Source: Luzula sylvatica (Eukaryota > Streptophyta > Magnoliopsida > Poales > Juncaceae). From it: DNA of 64,000 nucleotides. The notes under the pieces are model-generated. The model was not told where the DNA came from, ran no database searches, and was given only the letters and a program-made list of their open reading frames with translations. The stretch covers positions 22,569,007 through 22,633,006 of the forward strand of contig OX326957.1 of assembly GCA_946800325.1 (NCBI GenBank). Reading direction: 5' to 3'. This document shows, piece after piece, positions 35,686 to 48,385 of the stretch (the stretch's first letter is position 1; every line of letters begins with the position of its first letter). The position numbers and the translations under genes are program-made.

Positions 35686-36140
35686 GAAAGCAGGCAGCAG
35701 GAGTGGATATTAAAAAGAAAAACAAATTGTCATAATTTTACATACATAATCTTGGAATCAGACGTACCAGAGATCCCGTTCTTCGTAGTGGAGACACAAC
35801 ACCTGCGATTATGATGAATATTGTAGCACCGGAGCAAGGATCCTTATAAGCGTCTAAACTAATCTCAACATACCATTTTTTTCTTTGATTCAGAACGATG
35901 TCATGGTACTCGAACGCCTGGGAATTTGTGATAGTTTGATTGCCAGCGAGGACGCAACAGCCTTTATTTCAACCAATCAAGTTAATATGTTAATATAGAG
36001 GAGAACCACTACATTGCTGATTGCTGATTTGTTTACGAAAGTTAATGAGAGATTACTTCAGCACCCCTTGGTCCGTGCTCTCCTGAGGACAACACACTTT
36101 CTCCTCCCCACTCCAAAGTCCAAACTATCCACAATATTGA
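35686..36140 (+). pseudogene. DUF247-E, C-terminal relic
   Basis: The remnant aligns by eye to the second half of the DUF247 genes: the GCAGGAGT...AAAAAGAAA block, the CCAGAGATCCC block, ATGATGAATATTGTAGC, the GATGTCATGGTACTCGAACGCCTGG region, TTTATTTCAACCAATCA, GAGATTACTTCAGCACCCCTTGG, and the terminal TGATGGCTTCATGTCC. Several indels and stops break every frame, and the C-terminal membrane segment is deleted. The N-terminal half is absent; a Helitron-like end lies 160 bp upstream. Confidence 0.75.
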
Positions 36141-37017
36141 TGGCTTCATGTCCTTGCTGATTCTCATTATTAATTTGTAATTTTGATTTTTCTTTTGTTT
36201 TGCTTGGGTGTGTATTGGCGCTTGTATGTTGGAAAATTATACTTTTCCCCACAAAACTTAGATAAACATCCTCGATAACGTCATCAGTGGAGTTTGTTAG
36301 TTGTTCTATACTTGTCACATCTTATTAAAATTAATTGTCCTGCTAATTCCTGTGTTTGTTAATTGGTTTGAGAATACATACAATTAATTTTTCTGGTCTG
36401 GTTAACTGTTAATTGACTGAGCCTAATATCGCATTTTTGTGGCGCTGAATATATGCTCTCTTGTTTTTTCATTTTCCGTTTGATTAAATTTATAATTTGC
36501 GACCCAATAAATTACAATCATGTTTGTGTTTGAACTTATTTGCTTGTGCTATTTACTATATCTCTTATATTTTTTATTGAAATTTCTTGCATGCTTGTCT
36601 CCGGTAATATTTTTTTTCAAATTCAGTATGTTATTTTGTAGTTATAAAGCATCAAATTCTTCAACTTTACCTTTTTTCCTTTTTTTATGCTATTTTTTTT
36701 TCTTTTTCTTTCTTCAATTTTTGCTTTCTCTTTTTTTTATTCTTCTTTTTAACTTTAACTTTCTCTTTATTTCTTCTATTCCTTTTTTTCCCTTTTATTT
36801 GGGTTTTTTTTATTTTTTTTTTACTTTTGCTCTCTTTTTTTCTTCTATTTCAGTTATGTTCTTTTTATTTCGTTTTGTTTCTTTGACTTTTGCTTTCTCT
36901 TATTTCTTATTTTTTCCTTTTTCTTTAATTTTGCACAATTTGAGTGAAGTTTACTTGCAATATCTTTTTTGAGAAATCAACAACATATGTCAATTATTTG
37001 ATCAAGACGTCAATAGG
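36141..37017. other. 3' flank of relic E and pyrimidine-rich stretch
   Basis: Carries the family polyadenylation region (AATAAATTACAAT near 36509) and a long T/C-rich stretch (36650-36930) shared with 17950-18170. An insertion of roughly 240 bp near 36222-36460 is absent from the other copies. Confidence 0.5.
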
Positions 37018-38384
<1,367 letters not shown>

Positions 38385-40030
38385 TTTTTGTGTTCTAGGG
38401 TTTGAAATTTTTTAAGAAAAACTCAAAATTGTTATTTCGATTTTAGATAATTTTGATTTTTTCTGATAATACTTCGATTTTATCTGATTTTCTTCAGTTT
38501 CATTCGATTTATTCTAAGTTGTTTCATTTTTTTCGATTTTTTCCTATTTAGCTGTTTTTTATTACTTTTCTGTTTTTTTCGATTTTTTTCAGTTTTTAAA
38601 TAATGATCTGGTATTTTACAGAATTAGTAGTATATTTAATAATTTACTTTTTATTTTTATTTTTATTTTTCAGATTTACAAAAAATCAGATTTTATTTTT
38701 TATTTTTCATATTTTACAAAAATCAGATTTTTTTTATTTTTTTTTTTCGATTGTTCTGATTTTTTTATTTTTTTCCTGAATTTTTTCAAAAATTGTTAAT
38801 ATATTTAGTTTCCTTTTTTAGTTTTCAGATTTAAAGAAAAATTATTTAATTTCATGTTTTTATTTTTTTTCAGGTTTTTTTCAAGAATTATTATTTATAT
38901 TTTATTTCTTTTTTTGTTTGTCAGATTTTAAAAAATAGATTTTTTGTCATTTTCTGTTTATTCGATTTTTTTTTTTCCTGTATTTTCTAAAAAATTGTTA
39001 ATATATTTAATTTTTTTTCTATTAATGTATTTTTTTAAGTATTGTGGAGAACCATTAATTTTGTTGAAAGTATTGTGGAGAACCATCAAAATTATTTTAA
39101 AGTATTGTGGAGAACCATCAATTTATCAAAAATATATTTTTTCTAAGATTTATGATTAGCACGAACCTTCAATTTTCACAAGGACCGCATCATGACATTA
39201 TTTACTAATACTAATATAAACTATAGTTTTGATAAATTCGTTAAAAGTTTATCGAATTATTAAAACTAATTTAAAAAAGTTCAACAATTGATTTCAATCA
39301 TGTGAGCTCAAATTGGTCAATGCCTAAGAGGGTTGGCCGCACCCATAGGCCCAGGAAGCCCGAGTTTCGTGTCCAAAATTTTAAGTGGTCTAATTTTATT
39401 TAAAAATAAAATTTATTCAGTTAAAAATAAATATAATTATTAAAACTTATAAGTAATCTTGTGGTGCATTATAATACACAAGCAAGACTGTTCGTCTAGG
39501 GATATCATTTCTTTTCACGACGTCTCAGATAGCTGCTGATTAATAGGAACATGAGAAAAGCTTCAGATGAGTGCTTCTTTTCGTAGACTTTTTCAAATGT
39601 TTCATTGATGAAATAATTATCTTTCTTGTGATAGGTCATGAGTTCAAATCCTCAAAATTTGTAATTTTAGATTTTTTTCTTCCAAAATATAATAGAAATA
39701 TGAAAAAAAATTGGTTTAGGCTTAACCTCTTTTTGAATAAATTAATTCGATATGGGGTCCATTTTCAAATTATGTTTCAGGTACTTTAAAACATTGGACC
39801 AGACCTGATGCGTAGCTTTCGAAAAAGAAATTCTTGAAAGATATGAAAATATGGTATGGGAATGATGTAATTATCACGCAACAAACAGAATAAATTAATT
39901 GAAAAAAGCAAAAGCCCGAGATGCTGAAACCTAATTATACCAGTAACATTATGTAAATATATTATTGAGAAGTTTTGAATAAATATCATTAGTTCTAGTA
40001 AATAGATAAATTAGTTTTTTTTTGAAATTG
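38385..40030. other. T-rich DNA with short tandem repeat, no gene
   Basis: Dominated by TTTTT-rich strings (38400-39000). Three copies of a roughly 32-bp repeat containing AGTATTGTGGAGAACCAT lie at 39038-39125. The block 39830-39990 is shared with 18960-19140. Confidence 0.5.
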
Positions 40031-40038
40031 CTCTTAAT

Positions 40039-41036
40039 TAGAGTTGGCAAAGATGATCACCCGAACCCGATGAACCGACTCGAGTAATTTGAAATCCGAC
40101 CCGCGACCTGACTAAACATTATTTAAAAAAAATTGAACAACCCGACTCGGACCGACCCGGGACTAAATAATCCAAAATCGAAATTAAATATTTTATATGA
40201 TACTCGAACTGGACCTGATCCGAAATCGAGTAACCCGAAACCGAATATAACTCGAATATAGAGGACCGTAATATCAAAAATTATGGACTTTGAATGTCTT
40301 TGGATCCTTTAGCGACGAGTTAGTGGGCTTTTAGGGACGGTCGGGCCCGTCGCTGATACTGCAGTATGTTGTAGTGTACACACACACACGCACGCGCGCA
40401 CACACGCGCACATGTGAGCGTGCACACACTACAAATTGCATTAACCGGGACAAACAAGATATAACCCGAATTCGAATCTGACCCAAACACTTGATTTTAA
40501 TCGAAAAGAACCCGATATAAATAAGACCTGAACACAACCCGACCCGATCCGAGTTAAGTTAATCCTATAAAATGACCTGGACTAAAAATGATCCGAACCT
40601 AAAAATACCCACTCGATTATTGTAACGATAATTGAAGTTAACAATAATACAACAAACCGTCGCACTGACCAAGAATCACACCAATAGTGGAAGAAAAAAC
40701 GATTTTAATAAAACTTGAACATTAAAATATAAGAAAAATAAATTACAAGTGTTTGTTGATTGATTCAATTGGCAAAAAATACATTTTTATTTATAGGATG
40801 CATGGTTCATGAACATTACTTTTCCCAAGATAAACACGAGTTTTCACCGGTGTGAACAGAACATTCGACAAATATCTAGATGATTCATAAACATTACTCT
40901 TCTATAGATGAACATGACTTTTCACTAATGTGCACATAACCTTTCACATCTGCACGCATAACAAACTTTATTAATATAAAATGCAAATATTGAATTTAAC
41001 AATTATAAATTCAACCAACCCGATTTACCAACTCTA
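40039..41036. mobile_element. hAT-like element with exact 8-bp duplication
   Basis: Left end TAGAGTTGGCAAA and right end TTTACCAACTCTA are inverted repeats. Flanks are CTCTTAAT at 40031-40038 and 41037-41044. ACCCGA-rich subterminal arrays are typical of hAT MITEs. A CACTA-like fragment (about 40300-40376, ending GTTGTAGTG) and an AC/GC simple repeat (40377-40415) are nested inside. Confidence 0.8.
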
Positions 41037-41120
41037 CTCTTAATTAAGCCAACTGAACATTTACAATAGTGTCATTCTATAATTAGTATTTCCTATAAAA
41101 AAACATAATTACTTTGCTCG

Positions 41121-41156
41121 TCGCGTAACGCGATTATTATCTGATTATTATCCTAG
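41121..41156 (+). mobile_element. Helitron-like 3' terminus
   Basis: The hairpin TCGCGTAACGCGA (41121-41133) is followed after 19 bases by CTAG (41153-41156) and T. Confidence 0.45.
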
Positions 41157-41218
41157 TTAATTTTACACAGTAGTTAAATATGAAAATATACTATGGAACA
41201 AATCAAATTGTTTTTGTG

Positions 41219-41226
41219 TATATATA
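41219..41226 (+). promoter_or_regulatory. TATA box of DUF247-C
   Basis: TATATATA within the same GGAACAAATCAAAT...GATGCCATTACA context as the other copies, so the promoter core survives although the gene is broken. Confidence 0.5.
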
Positions 41227-41292
41227 GATGCCATTACACAGTAAAGCCAAAAACAAACTAGAGGTGCAATATATTGTCCCCTTTTGTCTGGG

Positions 41293-42842
41293 ATGTAAGA
41301 GATAGAAGAATTTGGTCCGGAACAAAATCAGAAAGTGGAAGACCTGAAAGGTACCAAGCTTAATTAATGAACTTGTTTTTATCGCTGAAAAGATGGTTGA
41401 TTTGTTCGATAGGAAGTACTTATATAACCGTCAATATAGACTAACGAATCTCATATTGATTTTTCTAGGTGCAAATGATAGATTGATGAGTCGTTTGCAC
41501 AAAAAACTTGAAGCATTACCGGAGAAGGGTGAACAAAGGTGCACCATTTTCCGGGTTCCCGAAAACATTCGAAAGAGTAAGCCACACCTATTCGAACCGT
41601 CTGCTGTTTCTATCAGGCCATACCATCGAGATAAAAATTAAAAAGCATCTCCGTGCTATTGAAGAGATGAAGTGGCCACTTCTTCGAGACTTCCTCGCCC
41701 AAGCCGATGACACTATTTTGGAGACATGCATTACAGAGATGAGGGCGTTAGAGGCACAAGCACGTGAGTGCTATAACGAAACCATTCACATGGATAGTGA
41801 TGCCTTCATCGAGATGATGCTATTGGATGGTTCATTTATTATTCAATTTTTTTTTACAGCGAACCAAGGGAAAGGTAGGAATACGATTTATAAGGATGCT
41901 GGTTGGAAGTATGCCCAAATAAAGTACGACTTGATCATGATCGAGAATCAAATCCCTTTTTTTATTTTAGAAAAGATGGTGTCATGTTTTACTGGTGATG
42001 TCTTCAGTTCCATGCATTTAGAATTTATCGTCAATGCACTTACACAAGAAGGATTATTGTCGTCACCCACGATCGCAACACCGCCTAAGATAATCTATCA
42101 TTTGCTCCATCTTTGTCACCATTATATTGTTCCAACTGAGAGGTTTGATATGGATACACCAATTAATCCTGTTAAAACACAAAAACATAGTCAACTTCGT
42201 CCTTCTTGGATACCACGACCAAGAAAACTCATTAAGACATGTCTAAACCTTCAAAATAATCACAAGTCAAAACCCAGTGGGTTCGTATGGTCGCTTCCAT
42301 GTGCTACAGAGTTACAGGAAGCAGGAGTTAAGATCAAAAAAAAGAAACCACCATGTCATTTTTCAGACGTAACCTTCCAATCAGGGGTACTAGAGATTCC
42401 AGCTCTTAGTATTGGTGACGATACATTTGTCCTTATGATGAATCTTGTAGCTCTGGAGCAAGCTTTATCAGATGTGCCTAAACTAATTACAACATACGAT
42501 TGGTTCATGGATGCAATCGTGAACACGGCAAATGATGTAACGATACTTGAACGGTTGGAGATAATTGATAATTTGATTTCCAGCGAGGAGGCGGTGGCCC
42601 TTTATTTCAACCAATCAGGTCAATATGTCCAGCTTAATAGTAACCACTATCTTGCTGAGTTGTTTATGAAAATAAATGAGTATTGCAACAAAAAAAGCCA
42701 TAGGAACAGGGCAACGCTCATGCGAGATTATTTCAGCAACCCTTGGTCCATGCTCTCCCTCGGCACAGCAATCTTTATTATTCTTCTCACATGTACGCAA
42801 ACCATGGATGCCATATTCGCCTACCACCTCCCTCGTCATTGA
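41293..42842 (+). pseudogene. DUF247-C, disrupted at codon 2 and by a 7-bp insertion
   Basis: Promoter, first exon (41293-41350), intron (41351-41468) and second exon (41469-42842) align with copies A and B. The second codon, GAA in A and B, is TAA here (41296-41298). A 7-bp insertion at about 41636-41642, between the PYHRDK block and KHLRAIEE, shifts the frame and brings in a stop. After that, 400 codons remain open to the normal end, with all DUF247 blocks (WPLLRDFL, MLLDGSFIIQF, DLIMIENQIPFFILEKM, SLPCATELQEAGV, MNLVALEQA, NPWSMLSLG and the C-terminal membrane helix). A downstream ATG could yield a shortened product, but the conserved N-terminal block would be out of frame. It is recent, because the body has no other break. 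Confidence 0.85.
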
Positions 42843-44270
42843 TTGCTTCATGTCCTTGCTGATTCTCATTATTATTTGTGCTTTTATTTTTCGTTTATTT
42901 TTCTTCTTTTGCTTGGGTGTGTACTTGTTCTTGTTTTTTAATATCTTCCGTTTGCCTAAATTTATAATTTGGGACCAATAAATTGCAATTGTGTTTGTGC
43001 TTCAAACTTATTTGCTTGGGTTACTTTTCTGCATCTCCTGTAATTTTTATTGAGCATTCTCATACGTTGAATTATGGACTCAAAAGAATATTGATTTGAA
43101 TTTTATCATTGTGAAGGACTAGAACATATTTCGGGACTTATTTGTAAATTTCTTGATTGGAGATTAATTTGGGGATTTGAATTTGGAAATGGATAAGAAA
43201 GATTAACAAATAATTTCACCGAAAAAATCAGAATACACTGAGAGAGAAAAATTTCTGATTTTATTTTGGGAAATTATACCGTGCCCCTCAAACCTACTCC
43301 CACACCCTCGATCCGTATCATTAGTGGTTAATCCACTTCTTAATTAACCCAAGTCCACTCAATTAACCGTTAATGAATATTAATTATTAATGATTAATTC
43401 ATGTGTACCTTAAATCAATACTAATAAATCACTAATCGGATTTATTTGTGTTAATTAGAAAGATCATTAACTACTAATCCCCAGATCGGCAACTCCTGGG
43501 GAAATCTGGGGAGCATGGTAAATGACCTCTTTTATTTTTGGGTTACCTAAGCAGCCCGACAAACTAAAAAAAAGAGTTGGTTTTCTCTGTTGTCACCTAG
43601 GGTGCAGCTGGATGAAGCCACCGGCCGTAAAGATAACATCACAACCGTTGAATACGTGGGCACCACAGAAATGTAAAGAATGTGGCCGTGAAAGTTAATG
43701 TCAACATCAATTTTCCATAAATTTATATAATCTATAAAATATAGAAAGTATACAATCCCATAACTAAATCACCGAAATGACTCCTAATGCAACTATATGC
43801 AATGATTTTGAAACGGGCCCCACATATTTTGATATGTCAAAATCAGTGTTTTTAAAATCGGACCGGGCATCGATCCGGCCGAGTCTCGGGTCACCGGTTC
43901 TTTGGTCGAACCGTCGGGTCAACCGGTTGAACTGCTGATATTCTAACGAGTATATTATATAAAATTTTTAAGCTGTTTATAAATAGATGGTATAATTGTT
44001 GAACCATCCAAGTGTTAGTGAAGTTAAATTTCATCAAAATAAAATATATGGTATTATCATTCTGGAACATTAAAAAATCAAAGTGCAAAACCAATTGTTG
44101 AAAAGGATAATAAATCCACTTGACAAGTTTGTCTAAGTCCAAATCCAGACTTATCGAGTTAGCACAATTTGTTTTACATAATATAACGGCTCACGAGAGT
44201 ACACTTGAATCTTAACAAACATTAGTATCTCAACATTTTTCATTTCAGTTAGCTAACATAGCTACAGGAC
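42843..44270. other. DUF247-C 3' flank and unassigned DNA
   Basis: 42843-43130 follows the family 3' flank (AATAAATTGCAATTGTG near 42976). From 43842, CAGTGTTTTTAAAATCGG and GGCCGAGTC-rich sequence look like the left end of a hAT MITE; no right end was found. No gene is supported. Confidence 0.4.
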
Positions 44271-44422
44271 TTACGCAATAAGGCCCCTAAAATATCTGAA
44301 ATTGCTGCAATAAAAACATAGCTTTAATACATTTGTATCTGCCTCGACACTTGTTTTCGTCATTCGTCTCAAATTCTTTTTGAGAAGCCTATGCACTGTC
44401 TTTTTTGTGCATATGCTATATA

Positions 44423-44430
44423 TGATACCA
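44423..44430 (-). promoter_or_regulatory. Probable pararetrovirus tRNA-Met primer site remnant
   Basis: The minus strand reads TGGTATCA followed by TATATA. Caulimovirids prime on initiator tRNA-Met through a site that begins TGGTATCA, so the first eight bases match and the remainder has diverged. It lies about 115 bp downstream of the TATA box, as expected for a leader. Confidence 0.5.
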
Positions 44431-44540
44431 AGGGTAGAGCAGCACAGCGGAGGAAATATTTTATATAAGAGTGGTTTTGTTACAAGATTGGTAGAGAAAT
44501 GAGAGTGGAGAGATGATCCTTCCCAAGTGATCGTCTCCTC

Positions 44541-44548
44541 CTTATATA
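44541..44548 (-). promoter_or_regulatory. Pararetrovirus TATA box
   Basis: TATATAAG, followed by GAGGAG, on the minus strand. It sits downstream of the coding frames and upstream of the primer-site remnant, the usual place of the caulimovirid full-length transcript promoter. Confidence 0.5.
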
Positions 44549-44757
44549 GACTACTAAGGAACACTCCCGAAGAAGCTCAATAATTCAGTGCGGGTGCTCA
44601 CTGGGCCCCATCGTCTACTAAACTAAAGGCTGTCCACAAGTGGGATGTCCTTTACACACAAAAAGTGGGCATCTAGTACAAATAATTGCCCAAAGAAAAG
44701 AATAAAGTGAGCTGCACCCATGTGCACTACTCAAAAGGAATCTAAATATTCCGAGTT

Positions 44758-45180
44758 TTAATAAAAGGGACTTTGCTGAATGCTTTTGATCTGTCGGTGG
44801 CATTCTTCTAAGAGCTGGATGTTTCTGGATACTGGGCCTAACGCATCCCTAGCCCAATTGTCCTTGGAAGCCTGTCCTTCGAGTCTGGTCTTTTGGAGAT
44901 AACACAGGGAAAGGAGTACTTCACAGTCCATGCAGGTTTTTACTGCCTGCTCCCTATGTATCTCTGCGGCCCTTCTTCTCTGGTCCATCTCCCATTGTAT
45001 TGACCTAGGATAGTTGAATACCAGCTCCTCAGTAATCGTTATTGCTTCCTCCAGTTCTTCGTGTGGTGCCCCGAGAATTCCCCATAGTTCTGCCCGTCGG
45101 AGGGCCATGCGAGCTTCCCTTCTTAACGCACCAGAAGTTTGTTTGTTTTGGTCCATGCGTGCTCGAATTAGATTACACAT
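44758..45180 (-). CDS. Small viral-region reading frame, unknown product
   Basis: An intact 140-codon frame starts with ATG, 73 bp after the stop of the RNase H frame and in the same reading frame register. The product is charged and probably helical (LRREARMALRRAELWG, DQRRRAAEIHREQAVK), with several Cys near the middle. I recognise no domain. Some caulimovirids encode an extra protein after pol, so it could be such a product, or the tail of the polyprotein after an acquired stop. The direct duplication of TACATATTTTACATATTAGAT just upstream (45194-45241) may have separated them. Confidence 0.4.
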   Translation of the reverse strand: MCNLIRARMDQNKQTSGALRREARMALRRAELWGILGAPHEELEEAITITEELVFNYPRSIQWEMDQRRRAAEIHREQAVKTCMDCEVLLSLCYLQKTRLEGQASKDNWARDALGPVSRNIQLLEECHRQIKSIQQSPFY

Positions 45181-45252
45181 CCTTACAACATATTTTACAT
45201 ATTAGATAACGTGGTTATTGTACATATTTTACATATTAGATGAAGTTATTTG

Positions 45253-45690
45253 TTAAGCGCGGTTACTCCTTCCGCCAAGGGCTTTTGACATACGGTACCC
45301 TCGTTCCGTCGATCGTTGGTAAGGCGGGCAATCTCCGCCGACCAATTCTCCAATGATACTGCTGATAATAGCAGAGATTGTGTTAACTATTTCCGTCGGA
45401 GCATGTTGTACCTCTTCTAACACTTGCTCCAATTTTTCGAGTTTCTCCGGGCTCTGATAGTCTGTTTTCATGACTATCATTTTTGCTGCCAGCCTGGATA
45501 ATGCATCAGCGAGTACATTATTTTTACCCTCAATATGCTCGAAATTAATATGTACCCCTGTTCCTGTAATGAAATCCACAAAATTTATCCACCTCACTCT
45601 TGAGGGTTTATTTGCTGCTGTTTTGTTGTAGAAGCTGATGATGGCCTGGCAATCAGTTCGGAGTGTTATCTCCTGCTGATCTAGGTAGAT
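45253..45690 (-). pseudogene. RNase H C-terminal part of pararetrovirus pol
   Basis: The frame encodes the TDCQAII segment with a catalytic Asp and NVLADALSRLAA, the typical end of a caulimovirid RNase H domain. It continues for about 60 more residues to a stop. It is in a different frame from the reverse transcriptase. Near 45690 a deletion has removed the first half of the RNase H core, including the region of its second acidic residue, and shifted the frame. Confidence 0.75.
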
Positions 45691-46848
45691 TTTACAACCG
45701 GGAATTTTCCCGAAGCATATGCACAGATCCTTTCTGTGCTTCGCGGGTCATTCTTCTGTAGTTTCCATTTGCAAACCCCCCCCCCCCATCCTTCCATACA
45801 TCCATCTGTTTCCAAGAGAATATATGCGCCTGTAGGTGGGAGTTCTAGGTCGGGGAGGTTCTGAACTTCGTTCTTGATCGTTTTGATGAGTTCCAAATCT
45901 GAACTCTTCAGGCGTTTATCTCCGTGTGGGTTGGTTTTTGAGTATAGGGGACCCAAGAGAGTCCCTAACTTGGGTATGTAAGACCTTGCATAATTGAGAA
46001 TTCCCAACCATGCCCGTAGCCCTGCTTTCTCCTTTAATTTTTCCTCGTCGAACGTGATGATTTTCTTGATCACATGAGGTTGGAGTTTAATTCGTCTGTT
46101 GCCGATTATGGCTCCAAGGAATTCGACTTCTTGGACTGCGATCTTCATTTTTGTTGGGGAGAGTAGAAGACCCTCCTTTTCGCATATCCCCAGCATCTTG
46201 GTAAGATGATCTGCATGTTCCCGCTCGTTTTCCGAAAAAACCAGTATATCATCAATATATACGGCTATGAATTCTTCTGTTCCGCGGAAGCAATTATCCA
46301 TTTTTCTCTGGAATATTGCTGGGACATTCTTTAATCCGAACGGCATTACTAGCCATTCGTATAATCCTCCTGGAACTACGAAAGCTGTCCAGGGTATTGA
46401 TTCTGGGTCCATTGCTACCTGATGGAACCCACTCTTGAGGTCGAACTTTGAGTAGATTTTGCTCTTTCCGATTTTCTTCAAGATCGTATTAATTCCTGGC
46501 AGGCTATATTGATCTTTATGCGTGTTGTCGTTTAGTGTCCTGTAATTGAACACCATTCTTTCCTTGCCTTTAACCTCCTTCTTTGTTATTGGGTCGATTG
46601 TGGTGCCTGAGTTGACCATTATCGCCATTGTTCTATGGCGGCTTGTACTTGGTCGGATCACACCTAGTTTGAGCAAGGTCTGCGTATGCCTGTCGAATTG
46701 CTCCTTCATTGCCGGGGTGACATGTTTTAAGGGTTTATCTTGAATTGAGAGGTCTGGGTTTATAATTTCCAATTTGCATGTGATTTTGTTGTTAACCCAA
46801 TGTTTTACCGGGTTCTCCCCGATATAGCCTAGGATTTTGATACTTAAT
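45681..46848 (-). pseudogene. Pararetrovirus reverse transcriptase, 5'-truncated
   Basis: The open frame runs from about 46847, without an ATG, to 45681. It begins near the linker between protease and reverse transcriptase. It then shows the palm motifs: NYRTLNDNTHKDQYSLP, SKFDLKSGFHQV, VMPFGLKN and the catalytic YIDDILVFS box. The thumb and connection region follow, then the first RNase H Asp in LLETDG. A run of G (C on the + strand, 45779-45790) encodes the Gly string after that motif. No movement, coat or protease region remains in the window. Confidence 0.88.
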
Positions 46849-48368
46849 TAAGTAGGTTAGCCTCCCTCATATATTTATATGAAACTATAGGTACCAACAT
46901 CTGTTTAAGAATTTTTTTGTAAGATTCTGGAGACCTAGTCGTAAATTTGTCATTAATTTTTATAATTGAAGTATGTTTGTTTTGTTAGATTTGTTATTGT
47001 GTGTGAAATGATTGGCTGAAATTTGACAGATTTATTTTGAATTTATTAACATTTTTCTATGAATTGTGGATTTATGTGAAAAATAACATTACCATTTTTT
47101 TTGTTTTGTTTGAAAATATAAAAAAATTAGTTATGCATTCTTTATCTCTATGTGCGTTTGGAGTTTTGTCAGTTCAATTATAAATTAAAAAGAGAAAAAT
47201 ATTTGGATAATTTGGTTGAATTGCTATGAAAATTCTTTTTTTGCATGTTCTATTTTGTAAAATAGATTTGACTGTTTTCTATATTTTTTAAAATCACCAA
47301 AGAATATCATGTTTAGTATTGATTACGTCTAGTTTGTTTATGATCTTATCTCACACAATTTCATTTATTTTTTGTTTGTTGTGGATTAATAAAAGTGGAT
47401 CTGATCTCACTCAATTTTATCACGAGGACGAGCTAATTTATATTTTTTAATTTTCTTTTTGCTACTTTAAAATGAAGCAATTATAAGTGAAAATATTATT
47501 TTCCTCTTTAACCAGAAGGTTTCGCTAAAGTAACTTATTTTTTTTCTTCTTCAGATTAACGTGTAAAAAGTCATGGTTAAATACTTTCTTCAGACCCAAT
47601 TTAATTTCAAAATTTAGTAGCTATTTTTACAAATTGGGGCTTTCGAAATAGCTACGTCTCAAAAAAATGTGCTAAAAGAAAATTGTTCAATTGTTCAATA
47701 AAAAGTTGGGTAGTGATGTATGTCGCTCATGGTTGCAAATAGCTTCGCTAAACGCTACGCAATACCGATATAGCTTAGTTTAGAGGCAAAACGTCACGCG
47801 CTGCAGTTTTGTAGCTCCTTACGGTCAAATAAAATACTTTTATACTAAATTATAAAAATTAAAATGAATTTAGTTAAGGAAATTTATTTCATGAAAATTT
47901 TAATAATTAAAAGGTATTTTGGTTGATAAATAAACCAAAAACTCTTGTCTCTTATTTAGGTAGAGATATTTGATTTGTTAGAGATGCTTATTTTCATATA
48001 TGTCACTAATTATTTTATGCATACAAATTATATCATCCGCAATAGATCTCGCAATTGAGCACGCATCTCGCTATCGATACGAAAAAGATCAGCATGCTAC
48101 GGATCGCTACACGCTATTTGCTTTATTGATGTCGCCTGATGTTCTTTCCCACGATCATTGATGACATAACTTGATTTTTAAAATTTGATTTGACATCTTA
48201 ATTATGGTTTGACACCACATTTTATGGTGTTTATGATTTTAAAATTAAAGTGTTAAATCATATTCACATCGTAAAAAATTATGGGGAAAATTGTGGAAAA
48301 AATATTAGGGGATATCCAACATTTTCTTAAAAAATATTCACATAACCATCAATATAGACTAACCGATC
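46849..48368. other. AT-rich DNA; TIR element and DUF247-D upstream region
   Basis: 47734-48121 is bounded by GCAAATAGC and GCTATTTGC, with CGCTA-rich subterminal sequence, probably a small hAT-like element. About 48170-48330 matches the distal upstream region of DUF247-A (TCCAACATTTTC block at 48319, compare 7270). The homologous TATA box and first exon are missing. Confidence 0.5.
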
Positions 48369-48385
48369 TCATTTGATTTTTGTAG

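Larger units (their letters stand above)
44270..46848 (-). mobile_element. Endogenous pararetrovirus fragment (Caulimoviridae)
   Basis: On the minus strand the order is end of a polyprotein (reverse transcriptase, RNase H), a small reading frame, a promoter with TATATAAGG, and a tRNA-Met-like primer site. This is the gene order around the origin of a circular caulimovirid genome. The copy is truncated upstream of the reverse transcriptase (homology starts about 46848), and its pol frame is broken. No integrase or LTRs are present. The closest resemblance is to badnavirus- and tungrovirus-like members, judged from memory of the domain. Confidence 0.8.

Noticed and set aside
36520..36972. 150-codon F/L-rich + frame as a membrane protein
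   Set aside because: It is a translation of a T/C-rich low-complexity stretch that is also found, frame-shifted, at 17.95-18.17 kb.
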